A stretch of DNA of 64,000 bases, from NCBI RefSeq assembly GCF_902635505.1, contig NC_045432.1, positions 8,553,275 through 8,617,274 of the forward strand, in the 5' to 3' direction. Shown here piece after piece: positions 1-9,839 of the stretch. Position numbers and translations under genes: made by a program. Source of the stretch: Sarcophilus harrisii (Eukaryota > Chordata > Mammalia > Dasyuromorphia > Dasyuridae). The notes under the pieces were generated by a model. That model did not search any database. It saw only the letters and a program-made list of their open reading frames with translations, and was not told the DNA's origin. Every line of letters begins with the position of its first letter. The stretch's first letter is position 1.

Positions 1-1193
1 AATGCTGAATGTTGGAGGAGATTGGGAAAATTGGGGCACTGAGGCATTGTTGGTGGAGTTGTTAATGGATCCAAACATTCTGGAGAGTAATTTGAAATTA
101 TCCTCAAAAAGTTATCAAACTGTGCATACCTTTTGACCCAGCAGTGTTACTACTGGGCTTATATCCCAAAGAGATCTTAAAGAAGGGAAATGAACCTGTA
201 TGTGCAAGAATGTTTGTGACAGCCCTTTTTCTAGTGGCTAGAAATTGGAAATTGAATGTATGTCCATCAGTTGGAGAATGGTTGGGTAAATTGTGGTATA
301 TGAACATTATGGAATATTATTGTTCTGTAAGAAATGACCAGTAGGATGAATACAGAGAAGCTTGGAGAGACTTACATGAACTGATGCTACATGAAATAAT
401 CAGAACCAGGAGATCATTGTACACTTCAACAACAATAATATATGAGGATTAATTCTGATGGAAGTGGATATCTTCAGCAATGAGAACATCCAGTTCAGTT
501 CCAATTGATCAATGATGAACAGAACCAGCTACACCTAGAGAAAGAACACTGGGAAATGAATGTGGACTGCTTGAATTTTTGTTTTTCTTTCCAGGTTATT
601 TTTACCTTCGGAATTCTATTTTTCTTGTGCAACAAGAGAATTGTACAAATATGTACACATATATTGTGAAGACCGCACTAGCACCCGGGATACCTTAGAA
701 TCAGCCAGAGTCAGGATAAGCAAAAGTCCTTAGTCTTTATTCTTGGTCTTTAGATGCAGGATTGAATTGGATGGAAGTAGAATCTCTCCGACCACCTTCT
801 TCCTCGTCTACTGCAAAAGTGCCTCTGGCTAGTCTTACTCCAGCTTCTAGTCCCTCCTACAATCCTCTGTATACACCAATCATTGAGCCAGCACAGGATA
901 GTGGGAAGGGCAATTTTCCAAGCATATGCCCATAGAGTATTGTCCAATCAGTAGTTAGCCTCAAGTGCTCAGCTGTCCTGACCTCAGTGCATTGACTCAA
1001 GAGTTTCAGCCCTCTACAGTATATTGTATTTAAGATATACTTTAACATGTTTAACATGTGTGAGACCAGCTGACATCTAGGGGAGGGGGTGGAAGGAAGG
1101 AAGCGAAAAGCTGGAACAGAAGTCATTGCAAGGAACAATGTTGAAAAATTACCCATGCATATGTTCTGTCAATAAAAAGCTATTAAAAAAAAA
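1..1193 (+). mobile_element. L1 LINE, 3' end of ORF2 plus 3' UTR
   Basis: The sequence reads as the last part of L1 ORF2 (an RT-downstream stretch with a 'GNEPVCARMFVTALFLVARNW'-like block around 150-340), followed by the marsupial L1 3' UTR and an A-run at 1185-1193 after an AATAAA-like signal near 1170. It is the same sequence as 28200-29105, which is more intact. The left end lies outside the window. It is interrupted by a solo LTR at 665-1018. The ORF2 part carries stops and is dead. Confidence 0.9.
665..1018 (-). mobile_element. Solo LTR, class II (betaretrovirus-like) ERV
   Basis: A 354-bp block with TG...CA ends that closely matches the LTR at 35943-36286 (shared 'cagccagagtcaggat', 'agtgctcagctgtcctgacctcagtgca'-type segments). 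It interrupts the L1 3' UTR, which resumes at 1019. Short AT-rich flanks (atatat / gtatat) look like the 6-bp target duplication expected of class II elements. Only one LTR is present, so it is a solo LTR fossil. Confidence 0.8.
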
Positions 1194-1269
1194 GTTCTAA
1201 GTACATGTACTGAACTAGAGAACTATTAATCACCATGGTAAATTAGATAACCATTGTCTTATTAACTTG

Positions 1270-2455
1270 TCTGAGTCAACACCTTGTTTCAAGTATGCTT
1301 CTCCAGAGTTTTGGCTCTCTACAAACACCCAGGTCCTCCTAAGGCCATGGACCATGCTAAAAGCTGACTTTACGGGTAGGTATAGAGAGTCAGTGCTGTC
1401 AAGGAGCTCCTATTCTAGTGACTGTAGAAGAAAATGCCCACAGGAAGCATCACCTGAATGGATTGAGTTTTTAAATGAGTTTTGTTCTGTGGAATTTTTT
1501 TTCCATTTCACCAATTTTATTTTTAAGGAGTTATTTTCATTTTCCAATTCACTAATTCTGTTTTTTGGGGAGTTGTTTTCTTTTTCCACTCTCTCTTTTA
1601 ATGAGTTACAGGCCTTATCCAGACCCTCTTGGAAGCTTCCCTTTTCTTTCTCCATTTTTCTTCTAGCTCTTGTTTAAGAGCCTTTTTCATTTCTTCTCTG
1701 AGAACCTTATGTGGTGGGGACCAGATCATATCCACCTTTGGGCTTTCATCTAGAGACAAACTGTTTTTAGTCTCTTCAAGGTGTGAAATCTGCTCTCTTT
1801 CAGTATAGAAGCTACCTATAGTTAGAGCCTGCTTTGTCTTTTTACTCATTTTAACAACAATAACAAAAAAATGCTGCAGTCTGCTTATGAGGGACAGTGG
1901 GGTATTTCCAAGCTGCCTCTACAGACAACAGGAAGTAGCAGTGAAGTGTCACTGGAAGGCAGCAGCTGCGCTGGGATTAGCGGTTGCGTGCTGAAATCGT
2001 GCTGAGCCCCTCCCAGGGCTGGGTGGGTGTGGCCAGATCCTGAGAGACTCTAGCATTTTGGGATTATAATCTTTACCTTTTGTGTTTATAGCTTCTCTGC
2101 TGATCTACTGGATTGCTGCCAGGTCAGAGTAGCTGACACTGTGATAGAGTTCTCCCCGCAGATTTTCAGCCAGCAGAGACCACACCCCGCCCCCCTCTGG
2201 TCTGCTCAGCGAAAGCTGTTCTCTGTGCTCTCACTGCCTATCTGCCTGAGTCTGTGTCTGGCCTAGCCCTGTTTCATCCCCACGTGCAAGCGAGACCTTT
2301 TCTGGCAAATTTTAAGATTATCTTCTGTTGGTAATGTGTTGTGGGTTCTGACAATCAAGCACTAATTCAGAGGCTGAGTTTTGTAAAAATAGTTTGAAGT
2401 AGAGAAGAGCTCAGAAAAACACATGTGTCCTCTCCTCCATCTTGGCTCTGCCCCC
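1270..2455 (-). mobile_element. L1 LINE 5' end: 5' UTR and start of ORF1
   Basis: On the minus strand the element starts at 2455 with the marsupial L1 5' UTR start ('gggggcagagccaagatgg'). ORF1 starts with ATG at 1849 (MSKKTKQALTIGSF...). ORF1 translates into a charged coiled-coil stretch (repeated EN/EK/LK heptad-like residues, 1410-1655), as in the N-terminal half of L1 ORF1p. A frame change lies near 1600-1650 and the rest of the element is missing, so it is a 3'-truncated or rearranged copy. The portion 1270-1410 is not clearly L1. Confidence 0.8.
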
Positions 2456-2889
2456 TCTAATTTAAATTTGAATGGTTGCATTCAAGAGCAGAGGCCAGAG
2501 ACACTTCAAATGGGAAAAAACGACACATGTGACTACTTATAAAGTTTTCATGATTTAAATCAAATTTTTTTTAAATAAAAAGTTTTAGAGAGAGAACAAT
2601 TGTTACCCCAAATGTCTTTTCTCTAAAATAGTGGACACAAGGGTTTCTAGCAGAAATTATTTGAAATTCACATGATTCACTCGATAAGACAAAATCCCTT
2701 GGTCTTCTCATGACAATAACAAAATGAAGTGCTCAGAAGCAGTCTACAGCACTGGTGCATGTTTCAGAATCCCAAAGAATACAAAGTTCCCAAACAAAAT
2801 CAATACTAGCCTTGTCTTCATTTGAAGTACAATTTGGACTGCAAATTACAGGGGAAGGTCTATGAGTGAGGGAGCATACGTTAGGGTTT
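2456..2889. other. Non-coding, nothing recognised
   Basis: AT-rich sequence between an L1 5' end and a MIR fragment. I see no open reading frame, RNA gene or repeat family I can name. Confidence 0.5.
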
Positions 2890-3045
2890 AAAAGGAAAAA
2901 AACACATTGGAAATCAACTAGTCTCATAGTCTTTCTTTTAGTGATGTGGAAACCGAGGACCATAGGAGGTGAAATTACATTACTAAGGTGATGCAGATCT
3001 GTAATGGAAGAGCCAGTATTTGAACCAAAGTATTTCAATCAGTTT
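2890..3045 (-). mobile_element. MIR-type SINE fragment
   Basis: The plus strand holds a degenerate version of the MIR core ('gatgtggaaaccgaggacc...', 'ggtgatgcagatctgtaatgg', 'agccagtatttgaacc'). It matches the usual MIR order of 'gaggaaactgag', 'cacagctagtaagtgg' and 'ggatttgaacc'. It is old and diverged. Confidence 0.65.
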
Positions 3046-3450
3046 TAGTCAGTATCTTGGAGAAAATGGGCATTCAAATGTGTTTACTTAAGGGTCAAAA
3101 TAGAAAGACATAGCTCCTCTCTTCAAGGAGCTAAAAGACTGTTTATCTAAGAAGGCTGTAAGCAAACCCTTTACCCACCCAATGAAAAATTTTATCTTAT
3201 TTAGAATTTCTTTCTAGAGATGATCCATGTGATAAAAGTTAATCTGTGTATAATGACTAAATTATAAAATCTTAGTTCAGTCTTGTACCAAAAAAAATCC
3301 AACTCAGCAAAATGTTTCTGCATGTTTCATTCACTAAATGAGCTCTTCATTGTGTCTCAATGCCATTCTTAAGAAGAGAAGACCAATAGTAACAAGATAT
3401 TTGTTGTTGTTGTTGTTTTTGGCAGTGACTTTCAACAAAAGATCAAGGGA
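3046..3450. other. Non-coding, short (TTG)n run only
   Basis: No gene is seen. A (TTG)n microsatellite lies at about 3402-3417, just left of the start of the duplicated BTB segment. Confidence 0.5.
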
Positions 3451-4223
3451 CAATGATTGTTTTTATGATAAGAATGTACCACACCGGCTCTATTAATGTT
3501 TCGCATCCCATTTTGAAACTGCAATTCTTTCTTTCCGCCAATTAGAATTGGGGAAAGAATTAGCATTTAATATGGACAACAAAAACATCTCCAACTCCCC
3601 CACCTCCAGACAAAACTTTAATTTTCGGTCCAGAAGCACATCAAAATGTATCAACCAGAAGTAAATCTAAAATTTAAGCATGAGGAACAAAGGTCTTTAA
3701 AAAAGGGTGACCATTTGAGATTAGCAGCAGTTACATTGAAACAATGTAGGGTAGTCTTCAGTATTAGATGCTACTTTTATATTCACAAATTTCAAATAAG
3801 GATTAGACCCTCAAATTTAAACCCATTTAAATGACTATAATATACTTAATGACACTTAGGCACTCTCCCCACTACCTCACTCCCCCTTAAAAGATATCAC
3901 ATGCTGTAGTTCCTAGCAGTATCATATTTTTTTCTGATTTTGTTAATAATATAAGCAATTCTCATTTCAGAAGGTTCATGTCTAAGAACAAATAAAGGGA
4001 AAGGTTTAATTTAGGAACAGACAGTGTATCAATATAGTAAAGAAAGCACAGACGAATAACAATGTGACTAGAAGTCAATTTAATTTGAGCAATTTTGAAA
4101 CAATTTTTGTATCATGTGGAGAAAAAGCCAATCACAGGTGAGACACGGGACATAGTTTAAAAAAATCTTCTAGGAAAAGAGACTTTTTAAAGTTAACAGA
4201 AATGGTTGAAAGTGCATGAAAGT

Positions 4224-4694
4224 TCATGAAAACAACTTCTCTCGGGCTCCCTCCATGTTTATACCAAATTCATCTAAGAATTTCAGAATTTCTCCAGAAT
4301 TTTCTAAGGAGATTTTGGATAGGAGAAAAGAGCAGCAGAAATTCACCACTTCTTTAAGTTTAATATTGATGGCACCCTTCAGGATTTCATAAACTGTATT
4401 CATGCTCAATTCTATGTATCCAAAATACATGAATTTTAGGATATGGTTGAAGGCTGTAGCAGTCAGATCATGCAAAGGAATGGGCTTCTGCTCTCCCTCC
4501 TGGCTCTCAGTTGTGAACATTTTCTTAAAGTAGTCACTCTGGGTGGCAAGGAGCACTTTATGGGCCCGGAATTGCTGCTCATCAATAACTAGGGTGACAT
4601 CAAGAAGCAATCCCCCCTCATACAGTGCTCTGAGGCCAGCAGGGACACTGGCGTCATGGTTGGAGGAAGTAAACCGTTGCACGTCCCCCTCCAT
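4224..4694 (-). CDS. KLHL-like BTB/POZ protein, BTB-only (copy A)
   Basis: A 156-residue open frame. Residues ~20-125 form a BTB/POZ domain: LLLDVTLVIDEQQFRAHKVLLA is the dimer-face strand/helix signature, YFKKMFTTE follows, and FNHILKFMYFGYIEL is the BTB 'YTG' region. Residues ~115-156 resemble the start of a BACK domain (VVNFCCSFLLSKISLENSGEILKF), most like KLHL proteins. Known family proteins are ~600 residues with six kelch repeats and act as Cullin-3 substrate adaptors; here the frame ends before kelch, so it could dimerise or bind Cullin-3 but has no substrate domain. An in-frame TGA two codons upstream fixes the ATG. A good 3' splice site (ctgttcctctcacag) lies just upstream, with exon start at ~4738, so the 5' UTR is spliced and this is not a simple retrocopy. 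No convincing polyadenylation signal was found. Exact orthology is unknown. Confidence 0.8.
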   Translation of the reverse strand: MEGDVQRFTSSNHDASVPAGLRALYEGGLLLDVTLVIDEQQFRAHKVLLATQSDYFKKMFTTESQEGEQKPIPLHDLTATAFNHILKFMYFGYIELSMNTVYEILKGAINIKLKEVVNFCCSFLLSKISLENSGEILKFLDEFGINMEGAREKLFS

Positions 4695-4842
4695 GAGTCA
4701 CCTTGCTGGTCTTGGTCCAGTTACGACTGGGCTGGCGTCTGTGAGAGGAACAGCACCTCCGCCACTGGTATTAATCAGCGTCCCTGTATTGGATCAAATT
4801 AGATCAAAGAGAGAAGAGCCATAAGCCATGAGGACTGAACCT

Positions 4843-5005
4843 TCCTCCTCCCTCCTCCCTCATCCTCTCTCTCCTACCTGTTTTCCCTCCCTCCTCCTCC
4901 TCCTCTTCCTCCTGTTCCTCCTAATTCTTCTCCTCCCTCCTCCCTCTTCACCCTTCTCCTCCTCTTCCTCCTCCTTGGCCTCCTCCTCCTCTTCTTCTCT
5001 AGAAA
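4843..5005. repeat. Polypyrimidine (CCT/CTT)n tract in BTB intron A
   Basis: A ~160-bp strand-asymmetric tract of CCT/TCC/CTT units on the plus strand (purine-rich on the gene's sense strand), lying between the leader exon and the coding exon. The same intron in copy B has an equivalent tract at 30490-30655. It generates long low-complexity Glu/Arg frames that are not genes. Confidence 0.85.
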
Positions 5006-5468
5006 CAATCTTCCTCCAGGACATGGTGGGGGCACTTTGAGGAGGCCAGTGTAGGGAGAAGCGGCTCCCTGGCTCCTGAGGTGATGCAGTCCCACAGTCC
5101 CTTCCCCCAGCCCCAGCGCCACCATCTTTCTTTCTGGAGGTGAAAAGTCTTATGGCTGACAGATAGAATGGGGCCAATTACTGCACTTAAAAGAGGCAAG
5201 AGAAAGCCTGGGTGGGCCGCAAGCCCCAGGCACCGTCAGGAACACACAAGTACCCGCACACCGGCACAGGCAGCCCCCCTCCCCCCCACCCCACACACCA
5301 GGTGCTGATACTCCCAGGACCTTTGACCCCCTCTTACACACATCCTGCTCAGCACTAAGGGAAACCAAGTGGGGAGAGGGGAGCTTCATGAAAAGGTGGG
5401 GGGTGGGAAGGAAGAGAAGAGAGAAGAAATAGAGAGGCTGAGGTAGAAGCAGGGGAGGGGGCACTTAC

Positions 5469-5541
5469 CTTCCTCACAGACACTGAGGCACTAGTAGGAC
5501 CCTTAGGATCGGTCAGCCTTGAAGATGGCGGTAAGATGGAC
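5469..5541 (-). other. Putative non-coding leader exon of BTB gene A
   Basis: On the minus strand a 73-bp segment is bounded by a polypyrimidine 3' splice site ending in 'cattag' (exon start 5541) and a strong donor AAG|GTAAGT (exon end 5469). It has no ATG, so it would be 5' UTR. Both splice sites are kept in copy B (donor at ~31115). It contains 'gccatcttc', the reverse of a YY1 motif. The exon is inferred from splice signals only. Confidence 0.5.
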
Positions 5542-5770
5542 CTAATGAAGGGGAGGGGCAAAAGGGCTGAAGGGGAGGGCACTGGGGGAGGAGCGCACAG
5601 ACCTCCAGCTGCTCTGGGCCCCACACGCCCTCACCTGGAGACAAGACTGAGAGCTAACAGAAGGTGGGAGGGGTGGTCATTGTGACATCACCACAGGGCG
5701 GCGCTAATCTTCCGGAAGAGAGCGCCAAGGGAAGAGATAGGGGAGGAGACTGTGACATCAGGTCCAGAGC
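5521..5770 (-). promoter_or_regulatory. Candidate promoter and first exon of BTB gene A
   Basis: A GC-rich stretch upstream of the BTB gene with several CpGs. It has a palindromic ETS site 'cttccggaag' (5709-5718), two CRE-like TGACATCA sites (5683-5690 and 5753-5760) and a YY1-type 'gaagatggcg' (5521-5530). A donor-like CAG|GTGAGG on the minus strand gives a first-exon end at 5635. ETS, YY1 and CRE sites near the start are typical of TATA-less housekeeping or germline promoters. Transcription start is inferred. Confidence 0.5.
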
Positions 5771-6125
5771 AGCCATGACGGTTGACTGAAAACTCCATGG
5801 CCTAATTCTGAAGAATTAGTGGGACAAGGAGCAAACCACAGAAAACAATCGATACTTTTGTTAGAGAGAATGCTAACTGTGAAATGACATAACCAAAATG
5901 GGAGAATGCAATCAAAGTCGTCCTTACAGAATTTTTCTTTCTTTAAAGGTTTATTTCAATAAAACAGAAATAGAGCAAATCAAGGTACTGGGCCTAAAAT
6001 TAAAAACAACAACAACAACAACAACAACAATGAAAATGCATAATTTAAAATATCCAATTAAATAAAAAATTGGAAATCCTGAAAATCAAAGGTAAAAATA
6101 ATTAACATTGAAAGTAAAACATAAA

Positions 6126-6418
6126 AATAATAAAAATAAATTGAGTTACTTTTATTAAATAATGAAATAAAGTATTGCTTATTTCATTTTAAAAATAGAA
6201 TAAAAAACAAATCAGCAGTCTCAAAGCAAAAAGAGTGATTGCATAACCAATGATGATAAAATTAATTATTAGAAAATCGTTTTCACGGTCATATGTTAGG
6301 TTAAATGAAAATCTAACTGAAATGTGTGAATAGGTATAAAAAGTATAAATTGTGTATATGAAGACAAGAGGAAATGCACTACCAAAATAATCCCATCACA
6401 AAAATAGATACTGAACAA
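6126..6418. other. AT-rich non-coding stretch
   Basis: Low-complexity A/T-rich DNA with no gene. Its right end is the target site of the retrocopy inserted at 6435-6974. Confidence 0.5.
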
Positions 6419-6990
6419 GGCACAAGTGAGTTTCTTTTTTTTTTTTTCACTTAAAACCAAATTCATTTTATTTTGTTTAATACCATCCCTTTTTTCCCCC
6501 CGAAATTTTCCTATTACTGTTGAGAATACCACCATCTTCCCAGTCACCTAAACTCATGATCTAATTGACATCCTTGACTCTTCAATATTTTGTAAGATCA
6601 AAAGCCTTTGTCAAGGCTTTTCAAATTTTCTTTCATAACATTTCTCTCATAGACTGCCATCATGCTGATACAGACATCTTATTCCTACATTATTGCAACA
6701 TATTGCTGTTTGTTCTTGGTCACACTCCCCACCACCACCCCCTGTTCTCCTTATTTGATTATGGTATCATCTTTTATTCGCAAATCATGTATTCATTTTG
6801 ACCTTACTTTGGTATGGGGTATGAGATGTAGGTCTATGTGATGATCTTGTTCCTAATTTCTGGGTTGAAGTGACTTTTCCACTGGATTCAGGATTAGAGG
6901 CTTTTCCACTGTATCAGGATCGGAGCTTTTCCACTGGAATCAGGATTTTGTCCCTGTTTGGGCGCCAAAATGTGGGCACAAGTGAGTTTC
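6419..6990 (-). mobile_element. Retroposed chimeric transcript with 16-bp target duplications
   Basis: A perfect 16-bp direct repeat 'ggcacaagtgagtttc' occurs at 6419-6434 and 6975-6990. Between them is a 540-bp insert (6435-6974) whose left end is a T-run, i.e. a poly(A) tail on the minus strand. Its minus-strand 5' end holds TGGCGCCCAAACAGGGAC (6950-6967), a near-perfect tRNA-Lys primer binding site of a retroviral leader, followed by three ~24-27 bp repeats starting at 6874, 6901 and 6925. The middle (~6740-6830) resembles L1 ORF2. The tail, target duplication and TTTC/AA target are hallmarks of L1-driven insertion of an RNA copy. Confidence 0.75.
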
Positions 6991-7014
6991 AAAAAACTCA
7001 CTTGGGATGTAATC

Positions 7015-8890
7015 CCAAGGACTGGATAGATATATAATAGAATTCAGCCAACTTTTAAGACAGAATTCATCCAAATTCTTGATGGATTCTTTGATAAAAT
7101 ATGGAAAGCTCTTTTACAGCAAAAATATGGTTTTGATAGTTAAACTAAAGACAGCAAAACAAGGGAAAGAAAATTATGGATCATTTTCCTTAATGAATAG
7201 CAATGAAACATTTAAAATCAAATACTACAAGAGGAGATTGCAGTGGTAGGTCACAGAGGGCATTCATTATGACCTGTGGACTTAACACTATGAATATAGG
7301 GTTTTTTAATGTTAAGAATCCTATCAGTGTAGCTGACCACTTCAACAGCTAAACCAAAAGAAAACCATGAGATTATATCAAAAGACTCTGAAAAATTGTT
7401 AAACAAAATACACCTATTCCCATTAAAAATATTAGAAAGCACAGGAATCAACAAAACCTTTCTTACCATGATAAGTACTATGTATTACAACCTAGTCAAG
7501 TATTATATGTTATAAGAAGAAACTTGAAGCCTTATGAATAATATAAGGTTTGAAGAAAGGAAGAACATGATCACCACAATTATTCCATATTGTACTAAAA
7601 ATCCTAGCTATAGACAGAAGACAAAAATTATAACAAAGAACATTAAAAGTCAGCAAAGATGCAAAAACAACCCTCTTTATAAATGATATTATAAGATACA
7701 TCATATAATTAAGTATATAATTAGACTACACTAGAGAATCCAATTCAAAAAAAAGTTAGTGGAACAATGGACAACTTTATCAAAGTTAAAGAATACAACA
7801 TAAACTCACATAAATGATCAGCATTTCTCTAGACTACCAATAAGACCCAGGAGGAAGAGACTGAAAGAGAAATACCATTTAAACCAACAGCAAACATTAG
7901 AAAATATTCAGAAATCTCCCTGCCAAGAGCAATCCAGGAACTACATGAAAACAATGAGAAAACACAAATAAAGACATATCTATCCAGCAGGAGAAATATG
8001 AATTGCTCATTGGTAGGCTGAGCCAATAAAACTGACAATTCTAGCTAAGTTAATTTACTTATTTGGTGCCACAGCAATTAAACTACCAAAGACTTCTAGA
8101 AGTAGAAAAAATAATAATCAAATTCATTTGGGAAGAACATAAGGTAAGGCATTTAAAGGGAATCAAATTAAAAATGGGGAGGAATGTAGTGAAGTAATCC
8201 TAGATTTTAAAATAGAGTACAAAGGGGGCAGCTAGGAGGCATAGTGGATCAAGCCTGAAGTCAGTCCTGAAGTAAGGAGGACCTGAGTCCAAATCTGATC
8301 TCAGACACTTAACCCTTCCTAGGTGTGTGACCCTGGGCAAGTGACTTGACCTCAAATTGCCACAGCAAAAAAGAAAAAAAATACAATACAAAGCAGGGAT
8401 CATAAACACAATCTGATAATGGCTAAGATCTAGAGGGGTTGATCAGTGGTATAGGTTAGGTAAACAATACACTATAGGAAATCATCATATTAATATAATG
8501 TTTGGTACACCTAACATCCAAGCATTACCATTAAGGATTCATCATTTGACAAAAATTGTTGGGAAGACTGGAAAGCAGTTTGGCAGAACTGAGCAAAAAT
8601 CTTCATGGCACATCTTAATTAGGTCAAAATGGTAACCTGATTTGGACATGAACTACGGTACCATTGGTTAATCATGGGGGCAAAGAAAAATGTACCCGTC
8701 CGACCTAGGGATAAGGGAAGACTTTATGACAAAACAAGAAATAGCATCAAGGGAAACAAAATCGATAATATTGATTACATGAAATTAAATTGGCACAAAA
8801 ATTGTAAAATCAAAAGTAGAAGAAAATAGGTAAGTAGGGGAAATTGTTAGCAAGTTTCTCACATCGTAATGTTATTTCTCAAATATATAA
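7015..8890 (+). mobile_element. L1 LINE ORF2 fragment, split by a SINE
   Basis: The plus strand follows L1 ORF2 from the reverse-transcriptase region ('tagaattcagcc', later 'ccataaactcacataaatgatcagcatttct') to a point matching 'cttatttctcaaatatataaggaa' near 8885. It has many stops. The SINE at 8224-8395 interrupts it and ORF2 resumes with 'gcagggatcataaacacaatctgataatggc'-type sequence, the counterpart of 27490-27530. Confidence 0.85.
8224..8395 (+). mobile_element. tRNA-derived marsupial SINE
   Basis: Starts with 'gggggcagctaggaggc', has tRNA-like promoter boxes ('gaggacctgagtccaaatc' is the B-box region), the MIR-like core 'gtgtgaccctgggcaagtgac', and an A-rich tail. It sits inside L1 ORF2, with similar 'gtacaaa' / 'atacaaa' flanks as target duplication. 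Confidence 0.88.
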
Positions 8891-9055
8891 GGAAGTAAGC
8901 TAAAATTGGTTAAGGTCTTTACCTCCAGTATGTCCCCATTTCAGACTGTGCCACACACTCTTACCAGGTGGCCTACACAAGTTGTACCGTGTGGCTCAAC
9001 TCCCTCACTTGAAAAAATCAGTCATCCAGGGCTCCATATCCAAGTCAGGATCCAA

Positions 9056-9235
9056 ACTAAAATCCTGTCTGGCGTTCAAAGCCTTTTACAAACTACCCAC
9101 ACCCACTTGTCCAGCTTCCTTACGCCTTACACTTTCCCTCAGCTAACTAAAATCCTGTCTGGCGTTCAAAGCCTTTTACAAACTACCCACACCCACTTGT
9201 CCAGCTTCCTTACACCTTACACTTTCCCTCAGTTC
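9056..9235 (+). repeat. 90-bp tandem duplication
   Basis: Two adjacent 90-bp units (9056-9145 and 9146-9235), each starting 'actaaaatcctgtctggcg', differ at one position that I can see (tacgcc versus tacacc). The near identity means the duplication is much younger than the surrounding L2 sequence. Confidence 0.95.
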
Positions 9236-9640
9236 TGAGATGAATTCTTCAGTACAGAAACTTCTGCCTCCTGGTTGTTCCTAGGACAAGATCTTCAATC
9301 TTTCTAATTTGGGCATGTTCTTTCAGTGGCTGCCCCATGCCAGGATCACTCTCCTTTATCATTCCTGCCCTCTGACTTCCCTAGCTTTCTTCAAGTCTCA
9401 ATTGGATCCCACCATCTGTAGGAGGATTTCCCTTTTCCCGCAAGTTTCGAGCGCCTTCTTTATATTGATCATTTACAATATTTCCTGAATATGACTTGCT
9501 TTTTCATGGCTGTTTGTTCACTCTCCCATTAGTCTGTGAGCTCCTTGAGAGAGCAAGGACTATCCAACAATTCTTCCTATTTCCACTGTAGCACAGAGCC
9601 TGGCACATAGTAAGCAGCATGAAAAATGTTTCAACTGAAT
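9236..9640 (+). mobile_element. L2 LINE 3'-end fragment
   Basis: Degenerate L2-type 3' sequence with the recognisable order 'ttcaagtctcaattggatcccacc', 'gtctgtgagctccttgagag', 'cacagagcctggcacatagtaag'. Old and non-coding. Confidence 0.75.
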
Positions 9641-9839
9641 GGAACCAGATTGGCCCCTCTTTCCCAATAAATCTTTCTAGTCCCTCAAGGGCATAAAAAA
9701 TGCCACCAACAGGAGATCAGGACCTCTCTAACTTGGTTGATTTCTGAAGGACACACAGGTCCTCATACTCTTCCCTGGCTTCCTGCTCTGATAACTGATT
9801 TTTTTTTTTAATCTGGAGATGCTAGGGTCTGTGTCCAGA

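Larger units (their letters stand above)
3451..6125. repeat. Segmental duplication, copy A (BTB gene unit)
   Basis: From about 3451 ('caatgattgtttt...') to about 6125 the sequence aligns collinearly and in the same orientation with 29108-32412, 25.66 kb away. Homology covers the BTB gene, its introns, promoter and 3' flank. By eye most of the alignment differs at 8-15% of positions, but 4185-4795 is almost identical. Copy B contains an LTR/SINE insertion that copy A lacks. Copy A has an (AAC)n microsatellite at 6003-6030. Confidence 0.93.

Noticed and set aside
4543-4824. Open frame of 93 residues on the plus strand, also present (97 residues) at 30194-30487
   Set aside because: It is antisense to the BTB coding exon; its conservation follows from the near identity of that exon, and it has no recognisable domain.
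4860-5177. Glu/Arg-rich open frames on the minus strand (also 30422-30694)
   Set aside because: They are translations of the polypyrimidine intron tract and are not conserved in frame between copies.
5150-5624. Open frames of 89-104 residues over the BTB leader region
   Set aside because: GC-rich leader/intron sequence; the splice signals and copy comparison favour a non-coding leader.
8224-8395. tRNA-like promoter boxes suggesting a tRNA gene
   Set aside because: The sequence is a SINE with an A-rich tail and no cloverleaf; the same applies to 32413-32547.
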